From Halobacillus locisalis (GTDB lineage: Bacteria; Bacillota; Bacilli; Bacillales; Halobacillaceae): 64,000 nucleotides of DNA. Location: positions 434,001-498,000 of the forward strand of contig NZ_JACEFG010000003.1 of NCBI RefSeq assembly GCF_013694105.1, given 5' to 3'. A program made the translations under genes and the position numbers. Shown here piece after piece: positions 26,946-35,620 of the stretch; the stretch's first letter is position 1; each line of letters begins with the position of its first letter. The notes beneath the pieces were generated by a model. It had not been told where the DNA came from. It saw only the letters and a list, made by a program, of their open reading frames with translations, and did no database searches.

Positions 26946-27581
26946 TTGGCTGTAGTAGGAATTTTAGGAATGACGCATGATGAAGAAATGCAGAAGAAGT
27001 ATCAGTACCCATTATCATTGGTAAAAGAATTAATGATGGAATTCAATCCAGATGTCATCTGCGGTGAAGTCCATCCCGATAGTTGGAAGCTTTACGTAGA
27101 TGAAGGCGAACCACATGGAATTTTAGGGGAGACGCAAAATGAATATCCAGATTTGATCTTTCCATTCTGTGAGGAGCGGGGCATCGAGTTCGTTCCCGTC
27201 AATTGGTTCGAAGAGGATGTTTTTGAAGAAGAACCGTTCGATCGGTTTGATGAAAAAACGAGACAGAAGCTAGAAAGCCAATTACGACAATGGAACGACC
27301 GGCAGCTTTCCACTTGGAATCATGGGAATATTCCTTTGAACTCTCTGAATTACGATACGGTCACGAACGATATGTATGCGTGGCTACATGAAGTTAATCC
27401 CGACGTTCAAAACATTGTATGGAACGCGAGACATCATATTATGCTTGCTAGAGTGAAGCGTGCCATTGAAAAATATCCTGATAAACGTATCCTTTGTATT
27501 CACGGTGCTGATCATAACTATTGGTATCATCAGTCACTCAAGAATGTAAAGGATATCGAGTTGGTATATCCGTTGAGATAA
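26946..27581 (+). CDS. TraB/PrgY-like fold protein (tentative)
   Basis: TTG start at 26946 with AAGGAG spaced 8 bases; 211 residues. Conserved-looking sites are an early GE-x-H (ICGEVHPDSW), NARHHIMLARVKRAI and a late IHGADHNYW. These recall the TraB/PrgY/ChaN-like superfamily, where Glu and His residues form the presumed active site, but the match is by pattern only. Follows the MFS gene by 64 bases and precedes a Nudix gene by 22 on the same strand. Function unknown. Confidence 0.5.
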   Translation: MAVVGILGMTHDEEMQKKYQYPLSLVKELMMEFNPDVICGEVHPDSWKLYVDEGEPHGILGETQNEYPDLIFPFCEERGIEFVPVNWFEEDVFEEEPFDRFDEKTRQKLESQLRQWNDRQLSTWNHGNIPLNSLNYDTVTNDMYAWLHEVNPDVQNIVWNARHHIMLARVKRAIEKYPDKRILCIHGADHNYWYHQSLKNVKDIELVYPLR

Positions 27582-27603
27582 TGACAGATCAAGGAGGTGT
27601 TAC

Positions 27604-28086
27604 ATGGGAAGCGTAGAAGTACCATTCAAATGCACAGGAGTGGCGGCTGTCTTATTGAAAAGAGAAGGAGCTGATTATAAATTTTTACTGTTGAGACGTA
27701 ATTCTACTATTCTGCGGAACGTTTGGTGTTACATAGGTGGAAGTATAGAAGATGGAGAAGCAGCATGGCAAGCCGCGTTCAGAGAAATTGAAGAGGAGAC
27801 AGGGATTACTGATGTTTCGCTCTACACATCGAATCTTTTTGACCAAATCTATTCACCCGAATACAACTACATTTACGTGGCACCGGTGTTTGTAGGGTAT
27901 GTGGCTGAAGGCGAAACGGTGGAGTTGAACGAGGAGCACTATGACTATAACTGGCTTTCTTTTCATGAAGCGGTTGAAACGGTGTCTCTGCCGGGGAATG
28001 ATCATGTGCTGGAGTCGGTTAAGAAACACTTCGTAGACCGTTCGCCTTTGCAAGACTTGCGTGTGAACAAAAGAGAGGAACCCTGA
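27604..28086 (+). CDS. Nudix hydrolase
   Basis: 160 residues with a complete Nudix box at G46-I68 (Gx5Ex7REUxEExGU: G46, E52, R60-E61-I62-E63-E64-E65-T66-G67-I68). Nudix enzymes cleave nucleoside diphosphates linked to another moiety, using the Glu residues to bind Mg. The substrate is not predictable here. AAGGAGGTG lies just before the ATG. Confidence 0.93.
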   Translation: MGSVEVPFKCTGVAAVLLKREGADYKFLLLRRNSTILRNVWCYIGGSIEDGEAAWQAAFREIEEETGITDVSLYTSNLFDQIYSPEYNYIYVAPVFVGYVAEGETVELNEEHYDYNWLSFHEAVETVSLPGNDHVLESVKKHFVDRSPLQDLRVNKREEP

Positions 28087-28176
28087 GAAGAGCGTTAAGG
28101 GGATAACTATGTACGAACAGGGAGAATGGTATAATTGAAGTAATAAGTCCAACCTATATGAAAGCGAGTGAGGATC

Positions 28177-28533
28177 ATGACGAAACATAAAATTTATACG
28201 ATGAGCTTCTCCAAAGTTTATCCCCATTATATTAACAAGGCAGAGAGAAAGGGCCGCACAAAAGAAGAAGTTGATGAAATCATCCGCTGGTTGACAGGCT
28301 ATAGCCAGGAAGAGTTAGAAGCGCAAATTGAGCAACAGACGGACTTCGAGAATTTCTTTGCGCAAGCTCCGGAATTGAACTCTTCACGAACGATGATCAA
28401 AGGTGTGATTTGCGGAGTGAGAGTAGAGGAAATCGAAGAACCTACGATGCAGGAAATTCGATATATGGACAAGTTGATCGATGAGTTGGCGAAAGGAAAA
28501 GCGATGGAGAAAATTTTGCGAAAACAAACTTAA
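28177..28533 (+). CDS. DUF2200 family protein
   Basis: 118 residues beginning [19 protein letters not shown] and containing [20 protein letters not shown], the DUF2200 hallmark. The family consists of small cytoplasmic proteins of unknown function, usually about 110-120 residues. The ATG at 28177 is preferred over the GTG three codons upstream because family members begin MTKHKIY. Monocistronic among plus-strand accessory genes. Confidence 0.88.
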   Translation: MTKHKIYTMSFSKVYPHYINKAERKGRTKEEVDEIIRWLTGYSQEELEAQIEQQTDFENFFAQAPELNSSRTMIKGVICGVRVEEIEEPTMQEIRYMDKLIDELAKGKAMEKILRKQT

Positions 28534-28611
28534 GTAAGAAGAACCCTGCTTTTATTTAAACGAACAGTTGGCGTTTTTATAAGGGTGTTATGAAAGGAAG
28601 CGGAGTAGTAT

Positions 28612-29517
28612 ATGATCAAACCAAATGCCTTACAAAAAGGAGATCAGGTAGCGGTGATTGCACCAGCTGGACCACCAGATCAAGAGCAGTTGATGCAGGG
28701 CATACGTGTATTCGAGAACATGGGACTTGAGGTCATAGTTGGACAGCACGTATTTGATGAGGAAGAGTATATCGGTTCTACTGATGAGAAGAGGCTTGCT
28801 GATTTGCACGAAGCCTTCTTAGATCCAACAATACGTGCGATATTTTGTGCGAATGGAGGGATTGGGTCAGCGAGACTGGCCCCTAAGGTCGATTACGCCA
28901 TGATACAGCAGAATCCTAAGGTTTTCTGGGGATACAGCGATATTACCTACCTACATAATGCAATCCGAAATTATAGTGACCTAGTTACCTTCCACGGGGC
29001 GATGGTGGCTAACTTGAATGATAAGGACAGGAAGGAGGAAACGTTGTCCTCCTTCCATCCTCTATTTACAAAAGAACCGGTCGTTCATGATGCCACCAAT
29101 TTCTCACTCAACGTAGTGTCGGATGGTGAGGGGGAAGGGAAACTCGTAGGCGGGAACCTCGCACTGCTAGCCAGTGGAGTGGGCACGCCTTATCAAGTGA
29201 ATACGGATGGCGCCATTTTATTGATCGAAGAGGTGTTGGAGCCTGCATTTAGAATCGATATTATGCTTACACAACTCAACCAGGCAGGGGTTTTTGACAA
29301 AGTCGAAGGTGTAGTGATTGGAAACATGCAGGCAGAACCCGACGAATATAGAAAGATTGAAAAAGTACTGCACGACTTCTTTTCTGATGTACCTTACCCC
29401 GTTGTGGAAAACTTTCAAATCGGTCATTGCTAACCGAATTATGGAGTGCCGCTTGGCGCGAGGGCGAGACTGACAACATCTCCTCCCCGTTTGGATCTTG
29501 ATTCAGGTGTAAGGTGA
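28612..29517 (+). pseudogene. LD-carboxypeptidase (S66/MccF-like) with in-frame stop
   Basis: The first 273 codons encode an S66 serine peptidase (VAVIAPAGPP near residue 14, YSDIT in the Ser region, LLIEEV and GNM). Such enzymes trim L,D-bonds of muropeptides or inactivate microcin-like peptides. TAA at 29431 falls directly after FQIGHC. Beyond it the same frame continues for 27 codons with the expected family ending (PNYGVPLGARARL...) to TGA at 29517. The single stop removes the tail after the GH residue that is normally catalytic. It is a nonsense mutation, readthrough or a sequence error; two products are possible. Confidence 0.8.
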
Positions 29518-29531
29518 TGTTGTAAACGAAA

Positions 29532-29558
29532 AGTCAGCATATATTGCTGGCTTTTTTT
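29532..29558 (+). terminator. Terminator after the LD-carboxypeptidase gene
   Basis: AGTCAGCA pairs with TGCTGGCT (G-T wobble) and is followed by a run of seven T. Confidence 0.75.
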
Positions 29559-29737
29559 GTATGGATTCAATGAAGGAAAAGATTCCCTTTTGTCGAATTA
29601 GGTAGACAGGGTGAAATCATGACATAAGATTTTTATTGCGATGAAGTGTTAAGTGAGAACACACCAGTGACGAAGGTTATGGAGTCAGAAAATCGTTTCT
29701 GGTAAGGCTTTACGATAGCTTGAAACGGAGGGATTGG

Positions 29738-30769
29738 ATGGATCTTACGTCTCTATCAGAGAGGTTCCATGACTTTGCGAGGAAAGAGTGTGAAGGATCA
29801 AGCGACCTCTATGAAAAGTTGGCATCACAGGTTGCAAAAGATGATGAGGTGTTGGAATTGTGTTCATCAGCGCGAGTTGGGCAGCCCGTTCCAAATTTGC
29901 TCTTAGGCTCTGTACATTATTTACTTCTCAAAGGTACCCATCACCATCTTAAGGAATACTACCCGAGCGTCGTTCATGAACCTAAAGAGGACAGCCGCTT
30001 ATTCGAAGCATTCAAGGACTTTTGCTTTGAAAATCGCGAGGAACTAAAACTTTTGCTGAAGACGAAACTTGTGCAGACGAATGAAGTCCGTCGATGCGCA
30101 TACTTATATCCTGTATTCAACTATATTTATCAACAAACGAACAAACCGTTATCTCTCATTGAAATCGGCTCAAGTGCTGGGCTGCAATTATTGTGGGACC
30201 AATACGCCTATTCTTATGGAGAATCGGAACTCTACGGTAATCAAAACTCTTATGTTCATCTGACATCTGGAGTGCGGCAAGGTGAATTGCCCAGGCGTTT
30301 TTTATCTAAGATCCCACCAGTCCATGATCGGCAGGGGTTAGACTTACATATTAGCGATGTGACCAGTGTAGAAGACTACCTGTGGTTGAAAGCTCTCATA
30401 TGGCCAGAGCATAAAGACAGACGTACCAATTTCGAAGATGCCGTTAAGCAACTGAGGATAAATCCACCGCAACTGACGGAAGGAGATGGCGTTTCTCTAT
30501 TAACAGAGGTGGTAAAAGATATTCCGCCTCATACAACGATTTGTGTGTTCCATACGCATGTCGCCAATCAGATGCCGGAAACTAGTAAACAAGAATTGAT
30601 GCAAAAAGTGAATGAACTAGGAAAAGTGCGAGACATTTTTCACGTCTACAATAACATCGATGACCGCAAGCTGCATGTCGATTCGGTACTGAACGGGCAT
30701 GTGGAGCATAGAACGATGGGGGAGACAGATGGTCATGGTAGATGGTTTGACTGGAACTTGAGTAGCTGA
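29738..30769 (+). CDS. DUF2332 family protein
   Basis: 343 residues from ATG 29738, which follows GGAGGGATTGG. Family-like sections include RVGQPVPNLLLGSVHYLLL, LIEIGSSAGLQLLWD (a Rossmann-like glycine motif resembling SAM-binding sites), and TTICVFHTHVANQM. DUF2332 proteins are widespread and uncharacterised; a methyltransferase-like fold is plausible from the EIGSSAG motif but is inference. Confidence 0.83.
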   Translation: MDLTSLSERFHDFARKECEGSSDLYEKLASQVAKDDEVLELCSSARVGQPVPNLLLGSVHYLLLKGTHHHLKEYYPSVVHEPKEDSRLFEAFKDFCFENREELKLLLKTKLVQTNEVRRCAYLYPVFNYIYQQTNKPLSLIEIGSSAGLQLLWDQYAYSYGESELYGNQNSYVHLTSGVRQGELPRRFLSKIPPVHDRQGLDLHISDVTSVEDYLWLKALIWPEHKDRRTNFEDAVKQLRINPPQLTEGDGVSLLTEVVKDIPPHTTICVFHTHVANQMPETSKQELMQKVNELGKVRDIFHVYNNIDDRKLHVDSVLNGHVEHRTMGETDGHGRWFDWNLSS

Positions 30770-30825
30770 AGCAGGTATATCTTGATTGAGGAGCAAGGAG
30801 AATTCAAAGCTGAGGAGGACATCGT

Positions 30826-31044
30826 ATGGAAATCATAGTGTTTTTAGTCATGCTGTCTTTGTTTTTGCTTGGATTGTGGCTCAGTATCTTCATATTTAAA
30901 TTCAATAAACTACTCGGATACGTGACTACTTTTCTATTTCCTTTCATAATCGGATTCATGTTCGGTTCTGTAGCCATTTTTTATTTGACTCCCGTTCTGG
31001 CTGTCAGCTTAGGAATCTACCATATTTTTATTTGTAAAAGGTAA
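30826..31044 (+). CDS. Small membrane protein, 72 aa
   Basis: Strong GAGGAGGA site before ATG 30826. Two long hydrophobic helices (about residues 2-25 and 32-66) separated by KFNKLLG, ending in a basic KR tail. No family recognised. Lies between DUF2332 and the frameshifted GNAT gene, on the same strand. Confidence 0.6.
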   Translation: MEIIVFLVMLSLFLLGLWLSIFIFKFNKLLGYVTTFLFPFIIGFMFGSVAIFYLTPVLAVSLGIYHIFICKR

Positions 31045-31063
31045 GTAGGTTAGGAGGGAATGT

Positions 31064-31521
31064 ATGTATCAATACTTTAACGGTCTGATCATAGAGAAGG
31101 TGTACAAGGTGTGCCTGCTGAACATGTGGAGGAATTATTCCAAGAAGCAGGGTGGATAAGAGAAACACCCAATTGGCAAAAAGAGAAATTCACCATAATG
31201 TTCGAGAACTCAACATGGGCTTTTACTATGTGGGACCAAGATAGAATGATTGCAATGGTAAGGGTCATTTCAGATCAAGTTATGGCGGCTAATATAATGG
31301 ACTTAGTCGTTTCTAAAGACTACCGTGGAAGAGGGATCGGCCGGAAGCTGGTTCAGTTATGTGTACAAAAGCTTCCGCATGGTGATTGGTTTGCTCATAC
31401 TTCTTCCGATAATTTCAGTTTCTATCGTAAATGTGGTTTTGAAGTGAAGGATTTATCTGAACATGGAACTTGTGCATATTATGGATATATACAAGCTCGA
31501 TTGGACGGTCACAGAGGATAA
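31064..31521 (+). pseudogene. GNAT acetyltransferase with 5' frameshift
   Basis: TAGGAGGGA precedes ATG 31064, but that frame (MYQYFNG...) ends after about 30 codons. A GNAT domain runs in the neighbouring frame from about 31081 to 31521: AEHVEELFQEAGW, MVRVISDQVMAANIMDLVVS, the acetyl-CoA loop YRGRGIGRKL (R/QxxGxG/A) and FYRKCGFEV. Joining frames after MYQYFNG gives a continuous normal-length GNAT, which implies loss of one base near 31081-31090. Without the shift, translation could only start at an unsupported GTG at 31111. Inactive gene, slippage or sequence error. Confidence 0.7.
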
Positions 31522-31561
31522 GAAGCGTGAGTGAAAAAATGTTAAAGGCGAGTGATATATA

Positions 31562-32215
31562 GTGAAAATTCTTATCGGTCAACCGAATCGTGAAAAAGGG
31601 ATGAATCAGCTTGAAATGGATGTTCAAAGTCATAAATCTGTTGACTTGATTCTTTATCCAGAAAGCTATTTGAACGAAGATCAGATCGTAAGGACTTGTG
31701 AATTAGCAAAGAAAAATCATGTGTCCATTGTAACAGGATATAAAGATCATCAAAATTTAGATCGGGTCCTCATCATCAACAAGTCCGGAGAAGTCATCCT
31801 CGATAGATCGAAATCCCTTGAGGGTGAGCAGTTGAATCATCCATCAAAAGCTGAAGAGGGTGGTATTACATACGGATATTTACTCTGCATGGAAGTCTTC
31901 CAAGGGTTAGAAGGATTGAGGGATGAAACTTCACTCGACATCATATTCAATCCTATTGGAGTAGGCATGTTCAGCGAAGAACAATATTCGGATTGGTCTG
32001 GTGAGGCAAGTAAGATTGCCATGCAGCAAGAAGCTGTCGTCATAGGGGCCAGCCACGCAGACGGATCGTATCGGAATTGTGGTTTTTCCATCCCGATAGC
32101 CTATTGCTTTGACAAGAACGGCGAAGCTCTTTTGCTTTCAAAGAATGACTTGCGCACAAGGATCATCGACACGAATACGAACACAATCGAAACATTAGAA
32201 TCACTCTCCACTTAG
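31562..32215 (+). CDS. Carbon-nitrogen hydrolase (nitrilase-like)
   Basis: 217 residues from a GTG start. The nitrilase-superfamily triad can be placed at E34 (LYPES), K84 (DRSKS) and C109 (YLLCMEVF), with VVIGASHADGSYRNCG downstream. These enzymes hydrolyse amides or nitriles; this one is shorter than typical members (about 260-300), so it may be a minimal or partly reduced version. Substrate unknown. Confidence 0.72.
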   Translation: MKILIGQPNREKGMNQLEMDVQSHKSVDLILYPESYLNEDQIVRTCELAKKNHVSIVTGYKDHQNLDRVLIINKSGEVILDRSKSLEGEQLNHPSKAEEGGITYGYLLCMEVFQGLEGLRDETSLDIIFNPIGVGMFSEEQYSDWSGEASKIAMQQEAVVIGASHADGSYRNCGFSIPIAYCFDKNGEALLLSKNDLRTRIIDTNTNTIETLESLST

Positions 32216-32252
32216 TTGTTCAGAGAATAGGGTGTCAGAATCGAGGGGTCAA

Positions 32253-32399
32253 GTGAAGGCTTTAATCAGTGCAATACTTGCTTTTATAGTTGTCTCGATA
32301 GTCTATGGGTGGATTTTCAATGACTTTGATGAAAGGCTCCTCATCTTTACGATTGTCGGGATCCTGACGGGATATAACATTGGAAAGAAAACAAAATGA
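32253..32399 (+). CDS. Small membrane protein, 48 aa
   Basis: GTG at 32253 is preceded by GAGGGGTCAA. Two short hydrophobic helices (ALISAILAFIVVSIVYGWIF and LLIFTIVGILTGYNIG) are separated by NDFDER, with a basic tail KKTK. Uninterrupted and well composed for a small membrane protein, but no family is known to me. Confidence 0.5.
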   Translation: MKALISAILAFIVVSIVYGWIFNDFDERLLIFTIVGILTGYNIGKKTK

Positions 32400-32437
32400 A
32401 CACCGCTTTGGTGGTGGAACCTTAGGGGGGAGATCTT

Positions 32438-32971
32438 ATCAAATACATAGTCATTTTGCTGATGGCTGTACTTATAATAGGTTGCTCAGATTCTTCTTCT
32501 ACTACAGAAAATGAAACCCTTTCTCTAGACTCTCAGATTGAAACATATATCGAACAGCAGAAAGGGGAGCCATTAGCTGTTGTCGATCCTTCGTCCAATG
32601 AGGAACAAACCGAACGTAAAGCAGTTTTGTTCAAGGGTGGTCTTTACGAAGTGTCGAAAAAACAAGATGGGAGCCTCGCGACAAAAGCACATACTTGGGA
32701 AGAACGATCAGACAAAGTCGCGTTTAACGTTGCCTATCCTTATCTATTCACGATCATTAAAGATCAAGAAATAGCGGAGGAGGGAGCCTCGCTTGAAATG
32801 GTACTAGAGAACGGGACGACATTTTCCTCAGAGTTGAGAAGTGATCGGACACCGAAAGCGTCTATTTTTTATTACGGTGATCTTTTAACAGAAGATGCCG
32901 ACGTTCGGGCAAGCTTATCTATTTATGATGGTATGGGAAATGAAATCTATGAAAAAAAGCTGGGCGAATAG
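32438..32971 (+). CDS. Hypothetical lipoprotein, start codon unclear
   Basis: The mature part begins at the lipobox LIIGC and is acidic (about 160 residues, ending YEKKLGE). A good AGGGGGGAG site at 32424 is correctly spaced for codon 32438, which is ATC; counting from there gives a normal lipoprotein signal (xKYIVILLMAVLIIGC). The first usual start codons are TTG 32456 and ATG 32462, which would leave a very short signal. So the original ATG may have mutated to ATC or a rare start is used. Function unknown. Confidence 0.65.
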   Translation: MKYIVILLMAVLIIGCSDSSSTTENETLSLDSQIETYIEQQKGEPLAVVDPSSNEEQTERKAVLFKGGLYEVSKKQDGSLATKAHTWEERSDKVAFNVAYPYLFTIIKDQEIAEEGASLEMVLENGTTFSSELRSDRTPKASIFYYGDLLTEDADVRASLSIYDGMGNEIYEKKLGE

Positions 32972-33046
32972 CTGCTTGAAAGAATGAACAGATAGAATTA
33001 TTTGAAGAAACCATTGATGGGTGTAAATAGATAGGGTGACTGCAAC

Positions 33047-33679
33047 ATGCTTAAGAAAGAAAAGGTTTTATTTTGGATACAAATCCTATTATTCTTTATT
33101 GCCTACCTAGTGATAGAGGCTTATTTACTTGCGACGGTCATGGATGCAACTTCAGAATGGTTTGTGTACAAAGATTTCATGAGTATTCTTATGTTTACGG
33201 GACTAACCATTGTTGTTCTGACACTCCCTGCATTAAGACGGCATTTTATTGAAATAGTAGGAGTAAAGGCGTTAATAGAACGTTCTACATACTTATGGTT
33301 ATTCATACTTCTTCTGGTGTTGTATCTCTCAAGGGAACTGATCTTTTCCATGGAGTTTCTATTTGATGAATCCTTTTTGATAAGCTATACATACGGTTCC
33401 TATTCTGAACCGATCTTTTACCTGATAGGTGTCATTATTTTTGCACCAGTCTATGAAGAGTTTCTTTTCAGAGGGCTACTACTACATGGGTTTCGTCAAA
33501 AAATGGGGCCTGGGCTTTCTATACTAATCACATCTCTATTGTTCGGATTTATTCATGACGGTTATGTTGTTTTTGGAATCGTCATGGGGCTATCCTTTGG
33601 CTTGATGTTTCATATCAAACGCTCTTTAGCAGCTGCTATTTTATTGCATATTCTCTGGAACGCGTTGGCATCTCTCTAA
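33047..33679 (+). CDS. CPBP family intramembrane metalloprotease
   Basis: 210 residues with several membrane helices and the CPBP (Abi/CAAX protease-like) motifs: EEFLFRG with E137-E138 and R142, FGFIHD with H170, and HILWN with H201 and N205. Family members are glutamate/histidine intramembrane proteases linked to prenyl-protein processing, bacteriocin self-immunity or membrane signalling; the role here is unknown. Monocistronic. Confidence 0.9.
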   Translation: MLKKEKVLFWIQILLFFIAYLVIEAYLLATVMDATSEWFVYKDFMSILMFTGLTIVVLTLPALRRHFIEIVGVKALIERSTYLWLFILLLVLYLSRELIFSMEFLFDESFLISYTYGSYSEPIFYLIGVIIFAPVYEEFLFRGLLLHGFRQKMGPGLSILITSLLFGFIHDGYVVFGIVMGLSFGLMFHIKRSLAAAILLHILWNALASL

Positions 33680-33764
33680 GTCTTGGAGAAGACAATATTC
33701 CTCCTCTTGTTGTTTTTTAAAATCATATATGTGAAAGTAATAACAGAAAAAAGGAGGAGTTTTT

Positions 33765-33965
33765 TTGAGTAAATCACGAAAAGCCAGTATCGCTATGAAT
33801 ATAGTTTTTTTAATAGCAGCCATGATTTTACTTTACCTAAATGTAGTAGATCTGAATAATGGACTAGACCTTTTATCAATCACACTTATCATTCTTTCAG
33901 CGGCATGTGCAAAAAGTATATTTAAAGAAGTCAGAGAAACAAAGATTAGTCCTGAGGACAGGTGA
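33765..33965 (+). CDS. Small two-helix membrane protein, 66 aa
   Basis: TTG start at 33765 with AAGGAGGAG spaced 6-7 bases. Two hydrophobic helices (about residues 9-27 and 35-48), then a charged tail (KEVRETKISPEDR). Its stop is 8 bases before the next GNAT start, so the two are likely co-expressed. No family recognised. Confidence 0.6.
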   Translation: MSKSRKASIAMNIVFLIAAMILLYLNVVDLNNGLDLLSITLIILSAACAKSIFKEVRETKISPEDR

Positions 33966-33972
33966 GAAATTG

Positions 33973-34494
33973 ATGGGCATTACGGTGAATCAGTTGGAGT
34001 ATGAAGACGAAAAAGCGTTATTTGATTTTGAAAAGGAAAATAGAATCTATTCTGAAACTATGGTCCCAAGCCGCGGGGAAGACTATTACGACTTTGATAC
34101 ATTCATGATCAGGCATCGACAATTACTAGATGAACAACTTGAAGGAGAAGCATTCTTTTTTCTGATAAGGAACAGTGATGGAAATATCTTAGGGAGAATG
34201 AATGTCGTGGACATAGATTCTTCTCGAACTACAGGTCATATCGGGTATCGAGTTGGAAAGCAACACACTGGGAAAGGGGTTGCCGCTGAAGCTTTGCATC
34301 TTTTCATGAAGCGTTTAAAGAATGACGGATTCACGAAAGTTTTTGCAAAGACCACGACCCATAATGTGGCTTCTCAAAGGGTTTTGGAGAAGAATGGATT
34401 CATTAAAGAAGAGGTCAGCGAGGAGACGTTTGATATGAACGGACAAACGTTCAGGTTTATTTCATACATAGGCTTGCTCACTGAATTTTCGTAA
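33973..34494 (+). CDS. GNAT acetyltransferase, RimJ/RimL-like
   Basis: 173 residues from ATG 33973 (MGITVNQLEYEDEKALFDFE), with AGGTGAG upstream. Acetyl-CoA loop GKQHTGKGVAAEAL, then TTHNVASQRVLEKNGFIKE, typical of ribosomal-protein or small-molecule acetyltransferases. Substrate unknown. Confidence 0.85.
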   Translation: MGITVNQLEYEDEKALFDFEKENRIYSETMVPSRGEDYYDFDTFMIRHRQLLDEQLEGEAFFFLIRNSDGNILGRMNVVDIDSSRTTGHIGYRVGKQHTGKGVAAEALHLFMKRLKNDGFTKVFAKTTTHNVASQRVLEKNGFIKEEVSEETFDMNGQTFRFISYIGLLTEFS

Positions 34495-34531
34495 GAGAAC
34501 CAATACTAGTATCATGATGAGGAGGAGTTCT

Positions 34532-34909
34532 GTGAAAAGAAAGACAGTGGCGCAAATCCTCCTTTTTGTAATAGGAGGATTGCTCTTCACTTTCTCGCTG
34601 AACATGCCCGTGCCAGGTTTCAAGAAACTAGAATTCATAGAGGAAACCTCTCAACGTCAAGTGATTGAGTATCATTGGTATGGAAAGGTGAAAAGTGTAG
34701 AGCCTTTCGAGGGAGATCCTAAACGGATGCTTAGCTTATTTCAGCAACAACAAAGAATCCAAAATATTCAAGCAGGCGTCTTACTGTTTGCCCTCATGCC
34801 CTGGGTGCTTTGGTGGAGTAGGGAGAAGAAAATATACATATATGCTAGTGTTTTGGTTTGTTTTCTTCTAGTGAGTTTGGATATCTTCATGGTCTATCAA
34901 TATAGTTAA
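34532..34909 (+). CDS. Hypothetical membrane protein, 125 aa
   Basis: AGGAGGAG is ideally placed for the GTG at 34532 and overlaps the in-frame ATGs upstream. One N-terminal helix (about residues 6-22) is followed by an exposed polar segment with QRQVIEYHWYGKVK and RMLSLFQQQQ, then two C-terminal helices (about 70-85 and 93-115). Not recognised. Confidence 0.55.
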   Translation: MKRKTVAQILLFVIGGLLFTFSLNMPVPGFKKLEFIEETSQRQVIEYHWYGKVKSVEPFEGDPKRMLSLFQQQQRIQNIQAGVLLFALMPWVLWWSREKKIYIYASVLVCFLLVSLDIFMVYQYS

Positions 34910-34934
34910 TCATATAAAAAAGGGGGTGGGATTG

Positions 34935-35252
34935 ATGAAGGTAGAAGAAAAGGCTGTAAATATAGGTGCCAAGAAGATTTCGTACACTCATATACAGAAT
35001 AATTCTACCAAGGTGTGCTTTATGTTTTCAGGTGCTGGATATACGTACGATCAACCTCTTTTTTACTATTCCACGATGGCTATGCTTGAGGACCATATCG
35101 ATATCGTCCATATCCACTACCGTTACACACACGACGAATTAGCCCTTCCGTTAACAACATTAGTTGAGATGGTAACCCGGGATGTGGAAGCTGTAATGAA
35201 GAGGATTTTGGCCAGTCATGAATACAACGAGCCAATAATAAGAACGACGTGA
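34935..35252 (+). pseudogene. Truncated alpha/beta hydrolase-like fragment
   Basis: A 105-residue product from ATG 34935 (RBS AGGGGGTGGG). It has the first strands of an alpha/beta hydrolase (KVCFMFSGAGYTYDQPLFYY, IDIVHIHYRY, EAVMKRILASHEYNEPII) and ends just where the nucleophile-elbow strand should begin. No continuation is visible in the following 300 bases in any frame, so the 3' two-thirds appear deleted. Probably a gene remnant. Confidence 0.55.
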
Positions 35253-35470
35253 TTTGTTAAGTCTGGCATATCTTCACTTCTTATATGGGAGTTTAGCATA
35301 TATGATGTGTCTTCTTGCATAGAGACCATAGAAGACTTTTGAGTGATTCCCAACATTTATAGCGGTTGTGATTAGTTGAGTGGTATAGGGACCCATATAA
35401 ACTAAAATTTTATTTGCAGCTTAAGGTTGCTCGACTAATAGTCAAAAACTATACTTATCATCATTTCGTT

Positions 35471-35505
35471 AAAAAGGGACTTCTTGAAATGGAAGTTCCT
35501 TTTTT
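35471..35505 (+). terminator. Rho-independent terminator
   Basis: AGGGACTTC pairs with GGAAGTTCCT around TTGAAAT and is followed by a T-run. In the 35253-35620 gap nothing else is convincing except a loose inverted repeat ATTAGTTGAG (35371) / CTCGACTAAT (35430). Confidence 0.75.
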
Positions 35506-35620
35506 TGTAATGACATCTAGGTTCAACCTAAAAGTTTAAACAAAAAATTCCATTTTATTATTGTGTATAATGTATATATTGTATATAATCATACACAGAC
35601 ATATAAAAAGAGGTATGAAA

